Shown here in pieces: positions 44,269 to 53,600 of a DNA stretch of 64,000 nt; position 1 is the first letter of the stretch, and the number at the start of each line of letters is the position of its first letter. Source of the DNA: Closterium sp. NIES-65 (taxonomy: Eukaryota; Streptophyta; Zygnematophyceae; Desmidiales; Closteriaceae). The notes beneath the pieces were generated by a model. The model made no database searches. It saw only the letters and a program-made list of their open reading frames with translations, and had not been told where the DNA came from. Both the position numbers and the translations under genes were made by a program. Where the stretch lies: contig CANXME010002192.1 in assembly GCA_948144175.1 (NCBI GenBank), positions 2,542,001-2,606,000 on the forward strand, in the 5' to 3' direction.

Positions 44269-45396
44269 TCCAGATCCCGCTGCTAGACAACACTCGAACG
44301 ACGGCTTACCGCCTTCTAGAAAACGGTAAGATGTTCTTTTGTTGCTGCTTTGTTTGGTTAACGCTTGAACGTTGTGTTTTATTCAAAGAATGGGTTACAA
44401 TGGGAGCTTACTTGTCCGTTCGTGTCGATTCTTCTCGTGCAGGGTTCGGGAAGATGGTGCTAGTGAGAGAGAAGTTGTTTTCAGCAAAGCATCCAGGGAG
44501 AAGTTGCGACGCGATAGATTAAACGACAGGTACAGTTTATCGATCCTATCTCCAATCGCTGTGCACGCAGTCCATCTCTTGTCCAATCGCTTACACGCGG
44601 CCGTCCTTAGTTCCACCTTCGCTTCCACAGTCGTCGGCGGTAGTCCATCAGCAGCGTGTTGAAAGTCGTCGCATGTTTGTCTTCGCCACCCTCAGATTTC
44701 AAGATGACTTTCGAGTCGACTAAGAAGTCACAGCGTGTTGAAATTCGTCGCATGTTTGTCTTCGCCACCCTCAGATTTCAAGAACTTGCTAGGGAGCTTG
44801 GTCCGTCGGCAACCGTTAAGGTGGATAAGGCAGTCATACTGACGGAAGCTGTCCGGTTGCTTGTCCATTTGAGGGCTGAAGCCGCAAGCCTGTTGACGAG
44901 CAACCAACAGCTTCAGGATCAAATCAAGGAGCTGAAGGTACCTATTGTCAGTTTCATACCTTCGTTGGCCTCGAATATTTCTTATCGCCTTTCAAAACCG
45001 CACCATGGTTTTCGCTCACGAGGGCTTCGGTTTCCGCTCTTTCTTTCTCCATGGTTTTCAGTGAGGTGTAACGGCTCTATCCCCTCCCACGTACAGGTTG
45101 AAAAATCCGAACTGAGAGAGGAAAAATCACGCCTGAAAGCTGAGCGGGATCGTCTGCGGATGCACCTCGATACCCTCGCAGCTCCCACTAGGACCAACGG
45201 TTTCTTAGGCCACTCACCAGCTGCAGATTTGCAGCCGCAAACAGCGACGCACGCACCACACCTGGCACATGAAACACCCGTCAAGGTTGAAGCCATGCGG
45301 CTGCCTCACCACCAGCATATGGCGATGTGGCAATGGCTCCCTTCTGGCGTGGCTGATGCATCCGCAGATCGGTTGTTGACGCCACCTGTGGCGTAA
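44269..45396 (+). CDS. bHLH transcription factor, ILR3-like (subgroup IVc), gene B; first exon not found
   Basis: Four exons were recognised: 44269-44325, 44443-44529, 44775-44937, 45097-45396. Phases match gene A (exon 2 starts with the third base of a codon, exon 3 in phase 2). Basic region KASREKLRRDRLNDRF, helix-loop-helix ELGPSATVKVDKAVILTEAV, zipper ELKVEKSELREEKSRLKAE, His-rich tail with MAMWQWLP and the ending DRLLTPPVA, even closer than gene A to the plant IVc ending. The start codon and N-terminus must lie upstream of 44269. A decoy of the exon 4 acceptor with a palindrome sits in intron 3 (44652-44783). Confidence 0.82.
44652..44783 (+). repeat. Duplicated intron 3/exon 4 border of bHLH B with palindromic spacer
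   Basis: 53 bp (44652-44704) repeats at 44731-44783 with one mismatch, including acceptor CCCTCAG|ATTTCAAGA. The 26-bp spacer 44705-44730 is an imperfect palindrome (TGACTT...AGTCGACT...AAGTCA). Confidence 0.93.
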
Positions 45397-46227
45397 TAAC
45401 GCCCTCAAGTGTATTTTTGTGTCTCGGTTTGCAACAACTGGGATGTTTGCATTGTGCATATTGTGGTTGGTCAGGTTCCTCTATTGTGAGATCAGAAGGT
45501 GGTAGCCAGGGGTTTTTTTATCAGAGTAAATTACTCTTTCTCTGAAAATCAGAGTGGTTTTTAGGGGGTCACTCTGACGTGTCTGGGTAAGTTTTTTGGA
45601 GGACAAGTTTTCTCTGATTTGTTAGGGTTCTGATGTTAGCTACTCTGAGAGACCAGTGTATATTTGTGGCGGATGTACTTTTCCCTGTACAGGGTATAGG
45701 CATTTCGATCGACCCTCCCTCTTCCCCCCGCGCCCCCCAATTGGTGGGTTTAAAAGAATATATAATGTCTAAGGAATTCAAATTGTAACCGCGCCGCACA
45801 ACATTACTGTGTCTTTTGGTAGGAGAGCAGAAGGCCTGGCTGGGTTCAATACTTGAGAGGGCACTCAGAGTTGGAAAAATAGGTACACTGGGTGCCCAGA
45901 GTAAATTTTTCATACTGGTAACGTACAATGTCTGAAACGCGTGGCGCACTAATTCGACCTTTACTGTATTTATCATTGGTCAGCGTGACAAGCGGTTATA
46001 TCGCGGACGAGTTGGACGAGGCCCCATCACACATGTAAAGTCGCACGCGTGTCGAAATGTCGAGCTCCCCCCCGGCTCGACTGCATGCATCTGGACGCTC
46101 GCAATGGTGACAGTTTTGAGCGGGAAAAGCAACCGCCCTGTCCGTGTATCCAATCGATTGGTACCCACGCCCGTAAGCAACGCATCCCTGCCCGTCAGCC
46201 GAAACCCAACTTCCCGACCCTGCCCCA
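45397..46227. other. Region between bHLH B and the Harbinger-like genes
   Basis: Includes a CTCTGA/TCAGAG word island (about 45518-45652; examples CTCTTTCTCTGAAAATCAGA, CACTCTGACG). The left end of the Harbinger-like element should be here, but no terminal inverted repeat was identified. Confidence 0.45.
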
Positions 46228-47544
46228 TTGTCACCCACCCACATCAAACCCTCTCTCAACTCCAGTCCAGAACTATTCTCACCTTTGTTCTCTCCCGTTT
46301 CTCCAGCACTCCTCTCTCTGGCAGCCTTGGCTAGGAAGCGCAAGTCGGCAGCAGACGCTGCGACCGACGTCCCGCGGGATCTCAATGAGATCCCGTACAT
46401 CGCCTGGATTAACAAGCAGATTGCTGCGGGGCGCAAGCCCGCAAGCCCGATGCCTGAAGAAATAACATCTCCTAGAGCCACCTCTTACGAAGCTCCGCGT
46501 GACGTTCCAACTTGCGGTCGCCATGACCCCGACAGGGTTGCCTCCTCGCGCGTCGTCGACGACAACGCGCTTGACGACGACGACGGCAATAGCGATTACA
46601 ACGAGTACGCCGTCGGCACCGACGACGAGGCGGACTCCGGCGAGGAGCCGGACAAGGGAATGTCCGACTCAGAGGAAGACGGCGAGGGCGACAAGTCCGA
46701 GGATGAAGACGACGCACCTGAGGAAAGTCTGCCCGCGGCCTCGAACACGCGTGCCGGCCGTGCTAAGCCTGCAGCCCCCGCGAAAACCGCCTCAAAGGGT
46801 GGCGACCCTCCACGCCGTGCGCCGAAGACCCGCAACCACATGCCTGTGAAGCGCAGCGTGTGGTCCCTGCTGGAGAGCACGATCTTTGTGGCTGCCCGCT
46901 GGTTCATGGAAGACGAACTCGAGTCGCTGCTAGGGAAGCAGGGCTCGCAGTATTGGGCACGCCTTATCAACCACCTCGAAAAGGAGAACCCAGGGTGGGT
47001 TCGCGGCGTCAACGCAGTTCAGAAACAGTGGCGTAACCTCGTTCAGACATACAAGCAGCTCAAGAAGGGCGAAAAGGCGTCGGGAAAGCAAGCCCCCGTG
47101 GTACCCGTACATGGAACTGTTCCAGAACAATCGTGCCGTCGCCAACCCGCATGCTGTGGCCGCCGTCGGGGTAACAAACGTCAATGTGCCGTGCGGGTTC
47201 ACGGTGCCGTCCACGTCGGCTCCAACCACGCCTACTCCAACCTGGTTGCGGCGAAGCTAGTTTGTGAGACGATCAAAGGATGCCACGAGGATGCGATGTG
47301 CAAGCTCGAAGGACTCGTGCGCGCCTAGATGCAGCAGGACGAGCGAATTGCCCGCGAACGCCTCCAGCCGACTGCGCCACCTCCGCCTGCACGCGACGAC
47401 ATTCCCGCGGAAGCTGTCCCCCCGCCTGCCACGAACGCTGACGAAGGCGGCGACGACGGATGGTTCCGCCGCGGGCAGACTGGAGACGCGGCGGCTAACC
47501 AAGATGCGGACGAGGAAGTGTGGGTTCGCGGCGACGCTGAGTAA
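46228..47544 (+). pseudogene. SANT/Myb-like partner protein of a PIF/Harbinger element, frameshifted
   Basis: An acidic linker (about 46550-46730) precedes a SANT/Myb/trihelix-like domain: SVWSLLESTIFVAARWF ... QYWARLINHLEKENPGW ... NAVQKQWRNLVQTYKQLKKG. Such proteins accompany the DDE transposase in PIF/Harbinger elements and help bring it to the nucleus and element ends. After ASGK the frame shifts near 47089 (one extra base; PPWYPYMELFQNN lies in another frame), and the original frame resumes further on. A stop at 47326-47328 is followed by an open acidic tail to 47544. The start is uncertain: the open frame has no good ATG near its beginning. It converges on the transposase gene, with 3' ends overlapping by ~50 bp. 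Confidence 0.7.
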
Positions 47545-48757
47545 GGTACGATGCCTCCAACGCCTCACCGAGCCGTTTGCGCCTCTCTTTGAGGGTTGCT
47601 TGTGTGAGAGGGACATATGGCTCCCACTCGAAGTCGGCCACCGCGCCTCTTGTCCACCGCGGGTCTCTGTCTCGTGGCAGGGTTGCCCAATCCTCATTGA
47701 CCCGCCTAACCTGCCCCATTGTCTCGCATATGTTGTGCAGGACTACACAGCAAGACGCACCTGCCAGCACGCGCCACAGCTGGCAGTCGTTGCGGCCCGC
47801 GAATAGTCGCCATCTGCCTTTGAAGGCGCCGATGCAGCGTTCTACCGCCATGCGCGTCGCGCTCTGGCAGTAGTTGAAGCATTGCGCCCAGTCTTCCATT
47901 AGGCCCTCACGGGGTACATGTAGTGGGGTCAGGCAGAAATCTCTGAGTGGGTAGGCTGCATCTCCCACGATTTGATAAGACGCTATGTCGCCGTTGAGCA
48001 ACCTTTCTTGTAAAGCACTGTTCATGAGCACCCTTTGGTAGTGTGCACTCCCCGGGTACCCGATCAGGTAATCCCATATGATGCCACGCGCATCACATGT
48101 GAGCTGCAGTTGGACTGCGTACGCCGACTTCCTCATGTAGTACTCCTGCCTGTGCCCTTCCATCCCTTTTATGTGTATGTGCGTCCCATCAATAGTCCCA
48201 ACAACCGCAGGTACTCCTTTGACGGCGCGAAACTGCTCTGCCATCTCGGCGAGGTCCTCTGGCGTCGGGAAGTGCACCCACTGCTGCTTGAAGACGCTCG
48301 GGAAGTGCATCAGCCACACGTCGACTAGTGCATGACAGAGGGTCTTCGTCAGCCCGAAATAGTTTGCGAGGTCCACATACGCCATACCACTCGCCAGGTA
48401 CTTTATTGCGACCAAGTTCGCGACGTCATGCGAGATGAAGGATCGCTCAACGTAGGGCAGCATGTAGTACGCCATTCCCGTGACAATGTAAGATAGTATG
48501 GCACGGTTAATCCTGAAGAGGTCCCTGCACTCCCTGTCGCCCATGCCCTGCAGGTCTTCGCCAAGCAGCTCATATCGTCGGCGACGTAGACGTGCCCTCC
48601 TCGTGCGCTCGGCCGTCCTGTTGGAGCCAGTGGAGCTCTCTGCCGTGGAGTGGTCGCTGTCGAAGACCTCGGCTTCCGGCATGCCGCCGACAGCCTGTCC
48701 TACTACGTCCATGAAAATGGTGTAGTAGAATGTGATCCATGCGACGAGAAGGCGCAT
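47495..48757 (-). CDS. PIF/Harbinger DDE transposase, intact frame
   Basis: About 420 residues from the ATG at 48757; the frame is open to 48799. A helix-turn-helix-like segment (YVDLANYFGLTKTLCHALVD) precedes the DDE nuclease: first Asp in VVGTIDGTHIHIK, second Asp in IVGDAAYPLRDFCLTPL, and Glu in MAVERCIGAFKGRWRLF. This is the DDE_4/Harbinger arrangement that cuts and pastes DNA between short terminal inverted repeats. No stop interrupts it, so it may be recent or still active. Its upstream region is broken by copia element 4, inserted ~90 bp from the ATG, which may have removed its promoter. The matching flank resumes at 62242. Confidence 0.9.
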   Translation of the reverse strand: MRLLVAWITFYYTIFMDVVGQAVGGMPEAEVFDSDHSTAESSTGSNRTAERTRRARLRRRRYELLGEDLQGMGDRECRDLFRINRAILSYIVTGMAYYMLPYVERSFISHDVANLVAIKYLASGMAYVDLANYFGLTKTLCHALVDVWLMHFPSVFKQQWVHFPTPEDLAEMAEQFRAVKGVPAVVGTIDGTHIHIKGMEGHRQEYYMRKSAYAVQLQLTCDARGIIWDYLIGYPGSAHYQRVLMNSALQERLLNGDIASYQIVGDAAYPLRDFCLTPLHVPREGLMEDWAQCFNYCQSATRMAVERCIGAFKGRWRLFAGRNDCQLWRVLAGASCCVVLHNICETMGQVRRVNEDWATLPRDRDPRWTRGAVADFEWEPYVPLTQATLKERRKRLGEALEASYLTQRRREPTLPRPHLG

Positions 48758-48854
48758 GAGAAATGGGACAACACGAGGTTCCGCAATGACAGCAACCACA
48801 GCCTGGGCTGCAGCACGTGTGCGATGTGGTTGTGTGGGAGAAGATGCAGACTAT

Positions 48855-48971
48855 TCTTAAAAACTAAACACAGCGGAATGAGTTGGATTGATTGGGTTGG
48901 GGTACAAATGCCTAACCCTAACTGTTTGTACCCCATATAGCATGACCCACTAGAGGCTGTAACATTTGACA
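48855..48971 (-). repeat. 3' LTR of copia element 4 (117 bp)
   Basis: On the minus strand TGTCAAATGTTACAGCC ... TTTAGTTTTTAAGA, preceded by the polypurine tract CCTATGGGGGTGTG. Confidence 0.92.
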
Positions 48972-49327
48972 CACCCCCATAGCCTAAGTGGGGAATGCTA
49001 AGCAACAAGAAACGCAACATAAGGTCACAAGACCAGTCACAAGCAAGAGACAAAACAAAGCTCAGGGTGGATCACAACGTCACCACACAATCTGAGCACA
49101 AACAAAGGGCCACAAGGCCAGTTCAAGAGTATACAAGCTAATATATATGGTACACACAAACAAGAGGCAAGAAATCACTACTGCAGTCTACCAGACCCAG
49201 TCTCAACAAGGCCTAACTGCAGACAAAACCGGCGGTGGTCACAAGGCTGAAGGGCCTTGGTGAAGATGTCTGCAGTGTTGGCCTCGGAGGCCACGAAGTC
49301 CAGACGAGCCTATTCGCATCTCTGCAA

Positions 49328-49621
49328 TGTCAGAACATTATAGCTCATCGACTTTTTTTTTTTCCTGCCCGAAGCGCGCTCCGCCCGAGTCGCACTTCGT
49401 CGAGCCGCCCGAGCCGCCCGAGCCGCCCGAGCCGCCCGAGCCGCCTGATCAGCCGAGTCGCCGGTGCCGCGGAGCCACAGTCGCTACTGAGCCGTCCGAG
49501 CAGCCGTGTTACCGTGTTACTGCACTACTGAGCTGCCCGACTTGCCCTGTCTGGTGAGACCAGCGCTTCTGTCACTGCACTGCCCCTGTCCTACAGTTGG
49601 TCTCGCTAGTCTACTGCTGTC
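49328..49621 (+). other. Truncated 5' LTR and leader of element 3
   Basis: TGTCAGAACATTATAGCT matches the 3' LTR start. It is followed by a T11-12 run and a 9-bp GAGCCGCCC repeat (about 49400-49445). No TGGTATCAG-type primer site is present. Confidence 0.75.
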
Positions 49622-50657
49622 ATGGCTTCCCCTAGTGTTCTCACTTTTGACGCTGAGGGTCGAGCCATTGACTTTGAGGTTTGGGTAGATGACCTGCAGC
49701 TGTTCTTACAGTGCGATAGGGCAGACGGTCTCTCCCTCTTTGACCTCACCTCTGGCGCCTCTCCTGCCCCTGCTGCTGATGCTGACCCCACTGTTCGCTC
49801 CCAGTGGGCCACGCGCGATGCTGCTGCACGTCTTGCCGTGCGTCGCCACCTGCCTACCTCTGAGCGCGCGCACTTTAGTCAGTACAAGAGTGCTCACACC
49901 TTATACGACGCTGTAGTTGCGCGCTACTCTTCCCCTGCCACTGCTGCACTGAGCCGCCTCATGCTACCGTACCTCTTTCCTGACCTTGCTGCCTTTCCCA
50001 CAGTCGCTGACCTCGTTACGCACCTCCACACTAGTGACACTCGCTACCGCGCCGCACTTCCTGCTGAGTTCTGCGCCAAGAATCCCCCCCCCCATGTACA
50101 TCACTCTCTATTATATAGTCACTCGCCTCCCTGACTCCCTTCGCGTAGTCAGGGACCACTTCCTCTCAGTCTGTCCCACCACTCTCACTGTTGACCTCCT
50201 AGAGAAGGCCCTCCTAGCAGCGGAGAAGAGCATAGTCGCTGTAGGAGCCTCTCGTGGTGACCCTCGCACCCCCATCTTTGAGGGGTGTTCCCCTTCCCCC
50301 CTGTTGCCCTCTGTCGCCTCTGCTGCTGCGGCCGACCTCGTTGGTCTTGAGTCGGTCGGTGCGGCGTCTGCCCCTAGCGGGAGACGCCGCTCTGGCAAGG
50401 GCAAGGGGGGCAAGGGCGCGGGTGGGGCTAGCGGGGGTGGTGGAGGTGGCGGTGGGGGCGGCGGGGGGAGTGGGGGTGGCGGTGGGAGTGGTGGCGGGGG
50501 TGGAGGTGGCGGTGGCAGCGGCGGAGGCGGAGGCGGCGGTGGCGGTAGCGGTGGGAGCGGAGGCGGCGGTGGCGGCAGAGGTGGAGGCGGCGGTGGTGGA
50601 GGAGGTGGAGCTGGTCGGGGTGGCACTTCTCAGCGGAGCGGCACCGGGAGTGGTCAG

Positions 50658-50695
<38 letters not shown>

Positions 50696-53600
50696 TTCTC
50701 GGGACATCCCCCCTCCTCAGCATCTCCGTGAGTGGTACACGCAGCGTCAGCGTGGTGGGGGTTTTGGCCCGTGCACCTACGTCCTCCGCTCCGGCGACCG
50801 CGCGGGTGAGCAGTGTGGGGGTGCTCACCCCACCCAGCGCTGCTTTGGCTGCCTGACGGACGCTTGGCGTCAGCAGTTCTCGGAGGCTAGTGAGATCCCC
50901 CGCTGGGGAGAGCTGTCTAGGGTAGGCGTAGCTATCTTTGATCTTGACTTTGATGCTATCCTTGCTGCCATGTATGCTATGACTATTAGTGATGAGGGTG
51001 ACTGTTACCGGTGTTTCCCGCCCGACCCGGGCATTGGTACTGCTGCTCTAGGTACTGGTGAGGCTGCTGCTCTAGGTGCCAGTGCGTCCGCGCCCTCAGG
51101 TGCTGGTGAGTCTACGCTCTCAGGTACCACGTCGGCTTCGGCCTCCCTCACCTTCACACTTGACTCAGGGGCTTCTCGCTCCTTCTTTCGAGACCGCACC
51201 ACACTCACGCCGCTTGGTCGGCCAGTTGCAGTCTCCCTGGCAGACCCCTCTGGGGGTCCTGTCCTCTCTCACTTCTCCACTGTCCTCCCGTGTCCGGCTG
51301 CCCCCTCTGGCACCTTGTCTGGTCTTTACCTCCCCTCGTTCTCTACAAACTTGGTGAGTGGTGCTGACCTGCAGGATACGGGGGTTCACCAGTTCACTCC
51401 TGCGAGTCAGCGGGTGACCCACTGCACGGACGCTCGGACAGGCCGACACCTGGCCACGTTTACACGTCGGCCGGGGTCGAGCCTGTACACACTGACCACT
51501 GAGTCTCCTCCAGTCACTGCGTCTGGTCAGGTAGCTGCGTCGGGTCAGGTGTTTGCTGCAGCGTCCAGGTCTGGTCCTGAGTCTGCCCCCTGCTCGTGTC
51601 GCCTCCTGTCTCACGAGACTCTCCTCTGGCACCACCGTCTTGGTCACCCCTCCCTGCCTCGTCTCCGAGGCATGGCTTCCCGTGTCCTTGTCTCTGGTCT
51701 TCCCCGGTCCCTCCCTCCCCTTCCTCCGGGGCCTGGTCCTTCCTGTGTCCCCTGTGTCGAGGGGCGGCTCCGAGCTGCCCCTCACTCCTCTCAGTTTCCC
51801 CCGACAGAGGCCCTGCTGCAGACGCTTCACATGGACGTGTGGGGCCCGGCCCGCGTCCGTGGAGAGGGTCACGAGCGCTACTTCCTGCTGGTGGTTGACG
51901 ACTACTCGCTTTACACCACAGTCTTCCCCTTGCGCAGCAAGGGTGATGTCGCTGAGGTGTTGATCGACTGGATCCGCGCAGCTCGTCTCCAGCTCAGGAG
52001 GAGCTTCGGCTCGGACTTTCCTGTTCTGCGTATGCACTCTGACCGAGGCGGAGAGTTCTCCTCTGGCCTTCTGCGAGCCTATTGTCGTGCGCGAGGCATC
52101 CGCCAGAACTTTACGCTTCCGGACTCTCCACAGCAAAATGGGATTGCTGAGCGCCGCATTGGCATGGTCATGGGCGTCGCTCGTACGTCCATGATGCATG
52201 CGGCTGCCCCCCATTTTCTGTGGCCGTTTGCGGTTCGGTACGCGGCGCATCCGATCAACATTCACCCCAGGGTCTCGAGACCGGAGACCTCCCCAGCCTT
52301 GCTGTGGACGGGGAAGGTCGGCGATGCGTCTGCGTTCCGTGTCTGGGGATCTCGGGCGTTTGTCCGCGACTTGTCTGCGGACAAGCTGTCCCCTCGTGCT
52401 GCTCCCTGTGTCTTCCTTGGCTTCCCCCCCGACGCCCCTGGGTGGCAGTTCTACCACCCCACCTCTCGGCGTGTTCTGTCCTCCCAGAACGTCACGTTCG
52501 ACGAGTCAGTACCCTACTACCGCCTCTTCCCCTACCGCACTCCTTCCCTCGCCCCACCACCACACTTCCTTGTGCCAGGTCCCCCCCCGGTAGACCCCCT
52601 CCCCCCTCAGGGTCCTGCCCCTTCAGGTGTGTCCCAGGTAGATGCAGTTGAGCCGGTCGAGGTTGCTGGTGACTCTGGTACTGCTGCGGGTGCTGAGCCT
52701 GGGGGTGCTGACTCTGGGGGTGCTGCGCGCGTGGGTGCTGAGCCTGGGGGTGCTGCGTCTGGGGATGCTGCGACTTGGGATGCTGAGCCTAGGGGTGCTG
52801 AGCATGGGGGTGCTATGACTGGGGGTGCTGAGCCTGGGGGTCCTTCGCCTGGGGGTGCTGCGTCTGGAGCTGCTGAGCCTTGGGGTGCTGGGTGTGGAGC
52901 TACTGAGCCAGGGGGTGCGGAGCCCGCGGCCGCTGGACCTGCTCGTGTGGCGTCTGGCGGTGCTGGGCCTGCTGGTTCTCCGGGTGCTTCGTCTCGACGG
53001 GAGCCACTCTCTCCACAGGAGCTCCGCGAGTGGTTTGCCCGGCGCTGGAGGCGTACTACTGGAGCTGGTGCTTCTTCGGCTGCTGAGGGTGCTGGTGCCG
53101 CCGGTCTCGGAGGTGCTTGTCCTGCGAGTGCTACTAGAGTTGGAGCTGCTGAGGGTGTTGGCGCTGAGGCTACTGCTGTCAGTCCTGGCGGCGGTCCTGC
53201 TGCGGGTGCTACTGGTGCTGCTGGAGGTATTGGAGCTGGAGGTGCTGTTGACGCTGGTGCTGCCGCTGGGGGTACTGGTGCTGTCCCTGCTGTGTCTGGA
53301 GTCGCCGCGCGGCCTCGGCCGTACTTTGTTCCGCTCCTTCAGCAGGTTCTTGGTCTTCCTCCTCCCTTAGAGTGTCCACCGCCTGTCCATTCGCAGTCGC
53401 AGTTACCACCGGTCTCCCCACTGCCTTCTCCTTCTCCGTACACTGGTCCTACTGGAGGTCTTGCTGAGCGTCGTGAGCCTGCGTCTCGTCTTGCGTCGCC
53501 TGTTCGTGCTGCTCGCACTAGTGGTCGCAGTTCGCGTCAGCGTCCTCCTCCTGTCCCTGGCACGCACCGGATGTCTCTGCGTCCGTCCACTGCTCCTCTG

